A DNA stretch of 64,000 bases from the NCBI RefSeq assembly GCF_900110115.1, contig NZ_FOCM01000004.1, forward strand, positions 365,301 to 429,300. The letters are read 5' to 3'. Below, piece after piece: positions 38,862 through 47,781 of this stretch (within the stretch, counting starts at the first letter, position 1; every line of letters starts with the position of its first letter). The notes beneath the pieces were generated by a model. That model was not told the origin of the DNA. It saw only the letters and a list, made by a program, of their open reading frames with translations, and ran no database searches. The translations under genes were made by a program, and so were the position numbers. The stretch is from Palleronia pelagia. Lineage in GTDB: Bacteria; Pseudomonadota; Alphaproteobacteria; Rhodobacterales; Rhodobacteraceae.

Positions 38862-40271
38862 TTAACCCTCTAGTCTCTGAAAAATTTGCCACTTGCTGTT
38901 CTGATAAATCTGGCGGTAGCCGGCTTGAGCGCCCGACGCCAGTCCAGGAAAACGACGAAGGATACGATCACTTACCGGCTCCATACCCATGACTTTGGGA
39001 ACAAGAATATATGGCGCTCTAAGCCGCCCTCCTTCCAACGCCAAATCGTAGGCAGGCTGACCAGACGTCAACAAACGGCTTACGTCTCCGAAGGCCACTA
39101 CCATTTCGGGATTTCGCTCCACATCTAGCATAATGCCAGCTTTTCCCTGGAGAGACTGTGCCGCCATCCGCGTTGGCCCCTGAAGATCACTATAATGTCC
39201 AAGCGCTGCACGGGCCCATTCGTCTGTTTCACCTGTCCCAGAGATGCGTAGAGCTTGGACCGAATGGACCATCAGTAAGCAAAGCAAAACCAATACAATA
39301 GGCTCTCGAAACGAGCTCGGAGGCCAAAAACGCAAGCAGACAACAACGACACCGAGAATGGGAACGCTTGCGATAACTGGATCGCTTTCAGCTTGGAAAA
39401 AGTAATTAAGAAAATACGCCCCCGAAACGGACCCAACAGCTGCAATCGTCGGCATGAACAACCGCATAACCGAAAGATTCCTCAAAGCTAAGACAAAGCC
39501 TAAAGGCAAAAGTCCGGATACAATTATAAAATACTCCCCGGGAGAGACCGCTTCCTCAACCTCAAACAATCTCGGGATCAATGAGCTCTGGAATATTGAG
39601 CTTACGAAGAGTAATGAGCCAATTGCCGCAGCCACCGGAAAGAACAGTGCGACCAGGTATCCGGCGGCTGATCTTTCGAGCATGCTGGGTCGCGCCGCCA
39701 AGACCATGAACGGTAGTGCTCCGAAACTTATCATCAGACCAAAGCTGTCAGACAGAGCGACAATCAAAAGTCCCACAGCAACCTTCATCATATCCGGCGC
39801 AGCCCCAGTTAGTCTAAGGTTGACGACGCCCCTGGCGAAGACCCAAGTGCCCAGTAAAATCATCATCATCTCTGGACCATCGCTGACTGCCCTGAGGAAG
39901 TAAGGGTTCAGTCCGATAAGCAGAACTGAAAGAACGGCGCCAAGAATTGAAAAGCCAGCTGCAACTCGCAAGTTCAAGAACCAGAGGACGAGTGTGGTCG
40001 AGGCAATGAGCGCTGCAACTAGGAATGGTGGCGGCACTCCAGAATTTCCAGGAAGCAACTCGACTAACAGCGTTAGCGCGAATGGAACCGGGGGATAAAA
40101 AGAGTCCGACGCAGAAAATGTCCCAGTCCCACCAACCTGAACCAGCGCCCTAGCCCAAAGGTCGGTTACGGCGCTCGAGACGAAGCCGTTAAATTCCAAC
40201 CACGCGAGCCAAAGCATCAGTAACGAAAATATCGCTAGCTGGAATATGAGCCATGCCGCAAAACGACTCAT
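38862..40271 (-). CDS. Polytopic membrane protein, GT-C-like
   Basis: A 469-residue protein with about ten hydrophobic helices between residues 8 and 345 and a soluble C-terminal domain of about 110 residues. An early extracytoplasmic loop (WARALVQVGG, then ASDSFYPPVPFALTLLVE) and the helix layout resemble GT-C/ArnT-type lipid-linked sugar transferases or EPS polymer modification proteins, but I see no decisive motif. Its ATG overlaps the glycosyltransferase stop (ATGA). It probably modifies or helps export the polymer made by the neighbouring synthase. Confidence 0.65.
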   Translation of the reverse strand: MSRFAAWLIFQLAIFSLLMLWLAWLEFNGFVSSAVTDLWARALVQVGGTGTFSASDSFYPPVPFALTLLVELLPGNSGVPPPFLVAALIASTTLVLWFLNLRVAAGFSILGAVLSVLLIGLNPYFLRAVSDGPEMMMILLGTWVFARGVVNLRLTGAAPDMMKVAVGLLIVALSDSFGLMISFGALPFMVLAARPSMLERSAAGYLVALFFPVAAAIGSLLFVSSIFQSSLIPRLFEVEEAVSPGEYFIIVSGLLPLGFVLALRNLSVMRLFMPTIAAVGSVSGAYFLNYFFQAESDPVIASVPILGVVVVCLRFWPPSSFREPIVLVLLCLLMVHSVQALRISGTGETDEWARAALGHYSDLQGPTRMAAQSLQGKAGIMLDVERNPEMVVAFGDVSRLLTSGQPAYDLALEGGRLRAPYILVPKVMGMEPVSDRILRRFPGLASGAQAGYRQIYQNSKWQIFQRLEG

Positions 40272-42181
40272 GCGTTGGATCCCATCCCGCTATCTCCGGA
40301 TGCGGCAGACTGGTGAGACTTAGCAACGGCAAGCTCACCCGCGGTATATTTGGATAGTCCGTGCTGAGTTTTCTCCCAGTAAAAAGGATTCGAGATCAAT
40401 TGCCACAACGCTTTGTAGGCGGCAACGGTCATTAGAACCCAATAGCCCACCACTGTCACGCCCCAAGGTGCGAGATCTGTCCAACGGCGGCGGAAAGGAG
40501 CGACCATTGTCAGATATATCAAAAGCCCATTTCCAGCCAGTAGGTTGATCAGTGACAGATAGAGGACTGACGGCGGGAAATATCCCTCAATTCCAGTATA
40601 ATCGAAAACAAGCCAAAGAAGAAATATTGTCCAGAAAATAGGGTTCAACAAACCGGAAAGGACAGTGCCCCCAACGAAGAATATAAATCCGAAAATGCCC
40701 GCAGAACCTATTGAACGCCACAGATGAAATGGCCTCCGAGTGTGCACTAGAAAGGTCTGCATGTAGCCTTTAATCCAACGAGACCGCTGCCGTATCCAGT
40801 TTGGAATAGATACATTCGCCTCCTCGTATGTAGTGCTATCTATCACACCGACGCGGTAGCCCTTCTGGGTAAGTCGGATACCTAGATCCGCGTCTTCCGT
40901 CACGTTAAACGGATCCCAAGCATTCAATTCGCGTAAGACATCCATACGGAAATGGTTGGAGGTTCCACCTAGCGGAATGGGGACACCCAGTCTTTCCAAT
41001 CCTGGTAACATCAGGTCGAACCAAAGCGAGTAATCGAGCGTGAACATTCGCGTGAGCCAATTCTCACGGGAGTTATAGTAATTAAGGCGACACTGGATGC
41101 AGGCCGTATTAGCTGGAGATTGGTTGAATGCTGCGATCACCTTTCGCAGTTGATCTGGCTCGGGCTTATCCTCAGCATCAAAGATCACAAGATAGTCACC
41201 GCGCGCATAGCGAAGAGCGAAATTGCAGGCCTTAGGCTTCGTCTGCGGGTGGGAGGCTGGAACCCGCACGATCTCAAAAACCCCTTCCAGATCTAACCCC
41301 TCCGCGGCTTGGATAGTCTGATGATCTCCTTCCTCCAGGACAATCTTAATATCGAGCTTAGCAAGTGGATAATCTAAATTTCTCAACGCCTGCGTCAGAA
41401 TCGGTAGAACCTCCGGTTCTCGGAACATTGGAACGAGCACAGTATAAAATGGAAGATCTTCTGTTCGCAGAGTTTGCGCCTCGGCAGCAATAGCCCTCGA
41501 AGACATTTCTTGTGCTGACCCACCGACCCATACCAGAATTGCCTTGAACAGAAAATTTCCAGTATAGAAAATCGTAAGAAACACATTCAGAAGTATTATC
41601 GTTGCGATAGGGGCCAAGGCCAGGCCCAGCAACAGAGCAGAAAGTAAAAGATAGATCACAAAAATCTGCGGGGGTGTCACCACTTGCTGGGCAGACATGT
41701 CCGGATCGAGCTCGGCAAGCGAGTAAACCGCCTCATGAGAGTGAATCTCGCGAAACGCCGCCTGTATCGCTGCCGAGATCTTAAGGTGCTGGGCAATAAC
41801 GATTCGAGTGGACACTCCATAGACTTCCCTTATGTGTAGCAACACACCTGGACCAGGACGTGAGGTCGCAACCGTAAATACGCCATCCACTTCCTGTATT
41901 GGAATGGTGGAAAATTGATTCATCGCGCTGGGATCAAAACGCCGCATGAGCTCCCAGTTGGGTTTATTTGTGTCAAGATCTACCAGCTGAAGGTCATAGT
42001 ATATCGCAAGTTGCTGATAGAGCTCTTTTGGGGTCACCCAGCTACGCGAGAATAAGGCCTGCACCAGCGAGATATTCCAACTGTCCGCGAGCTGTTCAGC
42101 CTCTTGAAGCTGCTTTACCGTGAGAACGCCACGCTCTAGAAGAAGTGTTCCAATCGCGTTGCTTTCAGCTGAGAACCGCAT
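40268..42181 (-). CDS. Processive family 2 glycosyltransferase with N-terminal MshEN-like domain
   Basis: A 637-residue membrane synthase. Residues 1-110 resemble the MshEN/GSPII_E N-terminal domain, with two tandem units (IGTLLLERGVLTVKQLQEAE and LVQALFSRSWVTPKELYQQL) that in other proteins bind cyclic di-GMP. Two TM helices near 170-215 precede the GT-A domain with VIFDAEDKPEP (D-x-D region), NVTEDADLGIRL (TED) and QRSRWIKGY (QxxRW), the set found in cellulose-type synthases; several TM helices follow. No PilZ domain is present. It begins one base after the BcsB-like stop. NfrB of E. coli is a known example of a GT2 with MshEN, there at the C-terminus. Confidence 0.88.
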   Translation of the reverse strand: MRFSAESNAIGTLLLERGVLTVKQLQEAEQLADSWNISLVQALFSRSWVTPKELYQQLAIYYDLQLVDLDTNKPNWELMRRFDPSAMNQFSTIPIQEVDGVFTVATSRPGPGVLLHIREVYGVSTRIVIAQHLKISAAIQAAFREIHSHEAVYSLAELDPDMSAQQVVTPPQIFVIYLLLSALLLGLALAPIATIILLNVFLTIFYTGNFLFKAILVWVGGSAQEMSSRAIAAEAQTLRTEDLPFYTVLVPMFREPEVLPILTQALRNLDYPLAKLDIKIVLEEGDHQTIQAAEGLDLEGVFEIVRVPASHPQTKPKACNFALRYARGDYLVIFDAEDKPEPDQLRKVIAAFNQSPANTACIQCRLNYYNSRENWLTRMFTLDYSLWFDLMLPGLERLGVPIPLGGTSNHFRMDVLRELNAWDPFNVTEDADLGIRLTQKGYRVGVIDSTTYEEANVSIPNWIRQRSRWIKGYMQTFLVHTRRPFHLWRSIGSAGIFGFIFFVGGTVLSGLLNPIFWTIFLLWLVFDYTGIEGYFPPSVLYLSLINLLAGNGLLIYLTMVAPFRRRWTDLAPWGVTVVGYWVLMTVAAYKALWQLISNPFYWEKTQHGLSKYTAGELAVAKSHQSAASGDSGMGSNA

Positions 42182-44164
42182 TCAACCAGATTTCTCTGCT
42201 TGGCTACGGCGGTTACGGTAGAAGCGCTGGAAGCCGACGAGCACGGTCAGGGTAAGTAGTGCCCAAGCTACGCCGACTAACCAAAGCCGATACTTCGTGA
42301 TCAATTGAACGATACTGACGCGATCTGGATACGAGACTTCGATCAGCGGCGCGTTCCTTGTCGATGTTGCCACGATCAGGCCCTCTTGATCCATCAGCGC
42401 CAAATCGCCCCGGTCTAGAATGAAGGGACTTGCCTCAGATGGTTCCGGAGCCGACCCAGAACCCGGTCTCAACCAAAGTCCACGCTGACCATCACGTGAT
42501 ACAATCTGTGCGAAGGCGAGGCTCTCAAGATTTTCACCCGCGAACATCACACCTCCTTCCTGATCAACGATCTCGATCCGCCCTTTATCGAAGGTAATCG
42601 CAGGTTCATGGTCTGCCGGGTTTTCCTTCGAGATGACTAGGAACGGAAGGTCAGGCTGCAGCTCCGACACAGAAGAGCGGGTTATGATCGTTGCTCGGTC
42701 TGGGATCATGCTGGCCACAACAGTAGAGATCCACGGGAATGCATCTCTCAATGAGAACCCGAGGTCGTTGTCCAAGACAAACTGAACGCCGTCACCGAAA
42801 TCTCGTCGAAGAACGAAGAAGTTTTCTACCGGGCTGTCGTCATCTTGTAAGATGATTGCGCTCCCGGGTAAAATCTGCGCGGGGTAGCCTTGTGGTCTAT
42901 AACGGCATTCTCCCCCCGAGGCTTGTCTCTGGATCAATACCCGCAGCTGATTGTCCCGCGAGAGCAACCCTCCGGGCACGGCGAAATTCATGCGTTCCGG
43001 ATTTCCGCTATTCAGGGGGCGGCTACCAAGCAAGGTTTCATTCAGGAAGACAGAGACCGTCGCGCCTTGGTTGTCCGAATCCAGCGCTGCAACAGTTATC
43101 AGATCAATGGAAGAAACCGTCTTGTGTGCTGGCAGGTCGGATGACTTGAATGGAATAAGAACATTTTCCATCGAAACAACTGATCGAGGGGTCAAATCAG
43201 CGGAAAGGAGAGAGAAAGGTAATCTGTCGGGATTCTGTGGCCGCTCCAGAATGTCGGTAGTGACCGCATTCGACTTGTTCGCCAATTGAGCCCAAGACGA
43301 CGCCAACTGCCAGAGTCCAACCTGTGGATCCGCGCCACGAATGAGAAGGCTCGGGAACTCCCCGTCGTTACCGACCAGCATTTCACTCTGAAAGCCGGAC
43401 TCGTCAATCTCAATCCGGATCTCCCCCACACGCCAGACCGGCTGTGGGCTCTCCTCATCGGCTTGATCTTGCCCGGCGAGCTCATTTGCAGTCGCCAGGC
43501 GCAGTGCGCCAGATTCTGCGTCAAAAAGCGCGGCCGCGCGAGCTGCTGCCGCTAGAGCGGCCGGTGCCGTCTGCTCGGGCAGCGCAATGCGCATGATGGG
43601 GGGACGAAAACCGGCAAAGATTGCCGGGGAGTTGAAAGCCGAAGAAGAAAGTGTCAAAGACACGGACGACGTAGGCGCAATTTCCACAAAGTCACCGGAT
43701 GCCCGATCGTCCACACAGACCTGATCCGTGAATGCCCCAGAATAATTCAATTCAATCGCCAAGAACCCATTGGAAACGGCGGAGGAATCGAACTCGATAG
43801 TTATTTGAAAGCGCTCAGGCTTACCTGTAATTGAGTGTGACTGAGCCGCGCGCCCAGCGACTGAAACCTGTAGGTATCGCTCGGCGGGAACAGTAGCTCC
43901 GTGTGTGAGTTCGAGGGTGATGACCCCATCAATCACGGCGAGCTCATTCGGAATTGGAACAAAAATAGTAGCGCTGCCAGATAAACTCTCGAAGGTAAGG
44001 CCGCTCGTTAATCCGAGATCTATGAGTGAAATAGATCGGCTTATAGTTTCCTTCGCAGAACTTTCGGCCCCGTTCCCAATATTCACAGCATTACTTTGAC
44101 CATAAGCTGCAATGGGTATTGCTAAGCAGGCGCAAAGGGCGCTCCTAGCCACAATCATGAACAT
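42182..44164 (-). CDS. BcsB-like periplasmic subunit of a polysaccharide synthase
   Basis: A 660-residue protein with a signal peptide (residues about 1-24), a long periplasmic part and one C-terminal TM helix (about 633-655). BcsB-type elements are visible: a Cys-Asp segment QVCVDDRASGDFVEI, the jelly-roll strand pattern NETLLGSRPLNSG, and GECRYRPQGYPAQILPGS. In cellulose synthase, BcsB anchors and guides the nascent glucan. Immediately upstream of the GT2 in the same operon, this strongly suggests a BcsA/BcsB-like synthase pair. Confidence 0.85.
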   Translation of the reverse strand: MFMIVARSALCACLAIPIAAYGQSNAVNIGNGAESSAKETISRSISLIDLGLTSGLTFESLSGSATIFVPIPNELAVIDGVITLELTHGATVPAERYLQVSVAGRAAQSHSITGKPERFQITIEFDSSAVSNGFLAIELNYSGAFTDQVCVDDRASGDFVEIAPTSSVSLTLSSSAFNSPAIFAGFRPPIMRIALPEQTAPAALAAAARAAALFDAESGALRLATANELAGQDQADEESPQPVWRVGEIRIEIDESGFQSEMLVGNDGEFPSLLIRGADPQVGLWQLASSWAQLANKSNAVTTDILERPQNPDRLPFSLLSADLTPRSVVSMENVLIPFKSSDLPAHKTVSSIDLITVAALDSDNQGATVSVFLNETLLGSRPLNSGNPERMNFAVPGGLLSRDNQLRVLIQRQASGGECRYRPQGYPAQILPGSAIILQDDDSPVENFFVLRRDFGDGVQFVLDNDLGFSLRDAFPWISTVVASMIPDRATIITRSSVSELQPDLPFLVISKENPADHEPAITFDKGRIEIVDQEGGVMFAGENLESLAFAQIVSRDGQRGLWLRPGSGSAPEPSEASPFILDRGDLALMDQEGLIVATSTRNAPLIEVSYPDRVSIVQLITKYRLWLVGVAWALLTLTVLVGFQRFYRNRRSQAEKSG

Positions 44165-44165
44165 T

Positions 44166-44534
44166 CTACTTGTTCACTTTCCTTGGAGGTGCAGAAGCGC
44201 TCCCAGTTGCGATACGGACAACAATTGATAGGGCACGATCAATGACTGCTCGGTCGTCGTCATCGAAAGAAGAGTTCTGGGAGTCTGCCCTCTCCGCTAC
44301 ACCTAAAGCTTGACGCAAGGAACTTTCAACGCTCTCCATGTCTAGCATTGCGGCGCTTCCAGCCAAGTCGTGCAGCATACGATGCACTTTGCGCATCTGT
44401 GTTTCACTGGTGTCTTGCCTTTCCTCAGCATGAACAGCTGTTCGGATCTCTTGCACTCGCGCGGGAAGTCGATCGACAAACTTGGTTCGAATATCGCCAA
44501 CCCTCTCAGCGAATTTTCTTCCAGTTTCATCCAT
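44166..44534 (-). CDS. Hpt (histidine phosphotransfer) domain protein
   Basis: A 122-residue all-helical protein. The segment VHRMLHDLAGSAAMLDMESV has the Hpt pattern in which a His precedes a small-residue turn; it also fits the conserved Gly-Ser-Ala that supports the phospho-His helix. It is the first gene of the operon and one base ahead of the BcsB-like gene. It can bridge the kinase and the two receivers encoded downstream. Confidence 0.82.
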   Translation of the reverse strand: MDETGRKFAERVGDIRTKFVDRLPARVQEIRTAVHAEERQDTSETQMRKVHRMLHDLAGSAAMLDMESVESSLRQALGVAERADSQNSSFDDDDRAVIDRALSIVVRIATGSASAPPRKVNK

Positions 44535-44713
44535 TGCGATACCCTTGAAACGCTTGCATGCAGAACTTGTCAGAATTTAGTCATACTGAATGACTATCGT
44601 TTCGGCAGCGCTAAATCCAACTCAAAAGTCACCACGAGACGCGCATAGGTTGAGTGATGCGATCCGGCGACAGTTGAGGGAACCAAATTTCCGACCACTA
44701 CCAGCCCTCTTTT

Positions 44714-45482
44714 TGGCCTGCCCCGATCGGGTGGTCCGGTTTCAGTCTTAGTGCATGATGGGTCTCGGTGCCAAGGTAGGTGCCTCGGGCGGGGGTGATC
44801 CGCCCTCGCGGGACGGCCAGTGAACGGCCTCCAGAGCTGGTGGCCGATGGCCCAGCGAGGAGTGGGGCCTGACGGTATTGTAGTGAACCCTCCACGCCTC
44901 GATGATCACGCGGGCCTCGGCCAGCGAGTAGAAGATCTCGCCGTTCATCAACTCGTCCCGGAGCTTCGAGTTGAAGCTCTCGCAGTAGCCGTTCTCCCAG
45001 GGACTGCCTGGTTCAATGAACGCCGTCTTCGCACCCACTGCGTCGACCCAGCCCCGCACTGCCTTGGCGATGAACTCTGGCCCGTTGTCCGATCGGACGT
45101 GGCCGGGCACTCCCCGAAGGATAAACAGGTCGGTCAGGACATCGATCACGTCGGTCGAGTTCAGCTTCCGGTCGATCCGGATCGCCAGGCACTCCCGTGT
45201 GAACTCGTCTATGACATTGAGCATGCGGAACTTCCTTCCATCATGCGTCCGGCTCTCGACGAAGTCGTAGGACCAGACGTGGTTCGGACGCTCCGGCCGC
45301 AGACGGATGCACGACCCGTCATTCAGCCAGAGCCGGCCTTTCCTTGGTTGCTTCTGGGGAACCTTCAGCCCCTCCCGTCGCCAGATCCGCTCGACGCGCT
45401 TCACGTTCACGGCCCAGCCAGCATCTCGCAGCATGGCTGCGATCCGGCGATAGCCGTAGCGCCCAGACCACTTTGACTTCAC
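44714..45482 (-). mobile_element. 5'-truncated IS3-family element (orfB and right end)
   Basis: The frame 44748-45482 encodes 244 residues of an IS3-type OrfB transposase with the rve/DDE core: VWSYDFVESRTHDG (first Asp), VRSDNGPEF (second Asp) and ENGYCESFNSKLRDE (Glu). The right inverted repeat TGGCCTGCCCC...GTGGTCCGG begins at 44714. The N-terminal part of OrfB and all of orfA are missing: the frame opens with MKSKWSGRYGYRRIAAML, and sequence upstream of it no longer matches the element at 50328. It is an immobile relic. Confidence 0.85.
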
Positions 45483-46248
45483 TTGCTGTGCATCCGAGTC
45501 GCGACAGACATCGCGACGTTGAGGACGTTGTGCAGTTCGACGCCGCCCCGATCAAACGCGCCGCCTCATGACTTTTTCTGAATGTTTTCAGAGGCTTTTT
45601 CACTCAGAGCAATATGCGAGGCACGCGGGGCCGAAGACTACATTCACTTCGAAGCTGAGCGCAGATTAGGTAGCCCAGAGTAGCGCTGAGCGAGGCGAAG
45701 GCGCTCCTGGCAGCCGTTGCGCCCCCGCCGCCCACCTCGCCTTAGGCAGCGAGACGACCGCTCATAGGCCACCTGAGAGGCTCTCCGAGCATGCCTAATC
45801 CGGTTAGCTTTCTCGGCATTATTGCGTAACCTTTTGCAATTGAGAAATAAACGCTAGTGGCTGGGCAACTAAAGGTAGGAAGCGCCTATCCAAGGGGGCA
45901 GCCGGGGCGACCGCCCAGTTGGTTACTAGCAGCCATAGGAGACAGCACACCTCTAGGACTTCATGACACCGATGCGCAGTCTCTTCTCGGCCGCGTCGGC
46001 GGAGTTCGTCGGGCCTGGCCGGCTTGGGCCGTCCCTTTCCCTTCCGCGTAGACCTCTGCCCAAGGATTTGTCGCCGGAGCCGTCGCAGTAAAAGAAGGCG
46101 GGGTCTCTCTCCGGGTGGATTCCTACGGTAAGGGCACTCCGCACGCTTCGGCGCGTGGACGATGACGCGCCAGCCAGGCTCACCCCTCTCGGCAGGCTTG
46201 TGCTCGGAGAAATCGTTTCGCAAAAATCCTGAAGCAATCCGTAGAATC
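45483..46248. other. Region without recognisable genes between IS relic and small Cys-rich gene
   Basis: About 765 bases. Several open frames exist on both strands (for example 45819-46322 minus) but they are Arg/Pro-rich, overlap each other and match no family. Probably scrambled remnants left by insertion-sequence activity. Confidence 0.5.
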
Positions 46249-46437
46249 TTATTCGTGTGAAACGCGACAGCGGTGCTGAGCCACGGACCAATCGGAATGT
46301 TCCGCCTCCCATTCCGTGGCAAGGATTTGTGCCCCGGTCATACACTGAATCAGCGTATACTGTGGCACCGGATGCGTCCCTGTTTCGCAAACCGATGGGT
46401 TTGTAAGCAGGCAAGCGGTCAGGACGAATTCAATCAT
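46249..46437 (-). CDS. Small secreted Cys-containing protein
   Basis: A 62-residue protein with a perfect ribosome site (AGGAGGCCGCC before ATG 46437). The N-terminus MIEFVLTACLLTNPSVC is hydrophobic, and four Cys residues (about 9, 17, 32 and 57) could form two disulfides; the end reads WEAEHSDWSVAQHRC. Small proteins of this pattern are familiar from Rhodobacterales, but I know no function. The ribosome site sits at the stop of the DUF1127 gene, so the two are co-translated. Confidence 0.72.
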   Translation of the reverse strand: MIEFVLTACLLTNPSVCETGTHPVPQYTLIQCMTGAQILATEWEAEHSDWSVAQHRCRVSHE

Positions 46438-46446
46438 GGCGGCCTC

Positions 46447-46644
46447 CTACCATTCAATCGGGCGCGCAGGTTGCGGTGCGGGTGCCGGTGGCAGGCCCAT
46501 GTCGCGGCGGGCCTCGGGGGTCAGGTTCGCGAGGCGCGCACGCTCGTCATTTGAGGCCTGCCAGCGCACGAGGCCGAGGAGCAGGGCCGCGAGAATGCCG
46601 CGGCGGCGGGATGTGCGGGCGGGATGGAAAAGGGTCTCGGTCAT
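46447..46644 (-). CDS. DUF1127 small protein
   Basis: A 65-residue protein behind GGAGAACGCCGCC. A hydrophobic segment (GILAALLLGLVRW) is followed by the DUF1127 core NDERARLANLTPEARRDMGL. DUF1127 proteins in alphaproteobacteria are small, Arg-rich regulators linked to RNA turnover and phosphate or carbon responses. It is divergent from the broken regulator at 46801, which probably controlled it. Confidence 0.8.
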   Translation of the reverse strand: MTETLFHPARTSRRRGILAALLLGLVRWQASNDERARLANLTPEARRDMGLPPAPAPQPARPIEW

Positions 46645-46800
46645 GGCGGCGTTCTCCGGGTTTCAGTGCTGTATTCCCATCCTGCCGGATGCCCCGTTCA
46701 CGCGGCGTCACGCCCGTGCAAATCCGTGAGTCCGCAATCGTAAAATTTTCGTAAAACCGTGCTATGCTCCACAAGAAGTCACTCGGAGAACGTGTCCACG

Positions 46801-47781
46801 GTGCTGACAATCCATCTATCCGGTGCGTTCCGCCTGGGCGGCTCCGCCATCCCCGATACCCTGTCGCGCAGGGGGCAGGCGCTGCTCGCGTTTCTCGCGG
46901 CCCAACCGGGCCTGCTTGCGGAACGTGCGCGGCTCGCCGACCTTCTCTGGACCGACCGCGCCGCCGAGCAAGCCCGCGCCTCCCTGCGCCAGGAGCTGTC
47001 GGTCTTGCGCCGCGCGTTGCCCGAGAACACGCTTCTGTCCGACCGCCGGGCGGTCTGGTTGAACGAAGGCACCGTGCAGGTCGTCCGCGATGAGCACAGC
47101 CCGTTCCTCGACGGATTCGACCTGGCCTCCGAGGGGTTCGAGGACTGGTTACGCGAAATGCGCCAGCTTGAGCCTACGTCCCAAGCCACTGCGCCGACCG
47201 CCGGAGGTCACGCCCCGGCCTCCGCGCGGCGCAATCGCCCGAGCCTCGCCATCCTCCCCTTCGACGAATTTGGCGCGCGCGAGGCCGACATGTTCGCCGA
47301 CGGCGTGGTCTCGGAGATCACGTCGGCGCTGAGCCGCGTCCGCGATTTCCACGTGATCGCCCGGCAATCCGCATTCGCCCTGCGCGGAGAAGTTCTGGAC
47401 ATCGCGGCGATCGGAACGCGGCTCGGGGCCGACTACGTGGTCGAGGGCTCGATCCAGCGCCAGGGCGACCGTGTCCGCCTGTCGGTCGAGCTCGTCGAGG
47501 CTGCGACGGGACGCACTCTGTGGGCCGAGCAGTTCGACGACCGGCTCGACGATCTCTTCGACTTGCAGGATCGGATCACGATGCACGTCGCGGGCCAGCT
47601 TGCCCCGTCGCTGCGCGCGGCTGAAATCGCGCGCGCCCATCGTCAGCCCCGGGCTGACCGGACGGCCTAGGTGTTGCTGTCCGCCCTCCCGCATATCTGG
47701 GCGCACCGGGCGGAAGAAACCGGTCTCGCTATTGCCCATCTCGATCAGGCGCTGAAGGTGCAACCGGATTATGGACCTGCC
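46801..47781 (+). pseudogene. Winged-helix (SARP-like)/TolB-like regulator, interrupted
   Basis: Residues about 1-95 are a winged-helix domain of SARP/CadC-related regulators (TLSRRGQALLAFLAAQPG, then ARLADLLWTDRAAEQARASL). Residues about 140-275 are the adenylate-cyclase-associated/TolB-N-like domain (LAILPFDEFGAREADMFADG and GADYVVEGSIQRQGDRVRLS). An in-frame TAG at 47668-47670 breaks the chain, yet the expected next segment (LLSALPHIWAHR, then LDQALKVQPDYGPA) follows at once in the same frame, and is then replaced at about 47782 by transposase sequence. The start is GTG 46801 or 46792, after CGGAGAAC. The gene is dead on two counts. Confidence 0.8.

Noticed and set aside
45819..46414. Overlapping minus-strand frames of 153-167 codons upstream of the IS3 relic
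   Set aside because: They overlap each other and a well-supported small gene (46249-46437), and their Arg/Pro-rich translations match nothing known to me.
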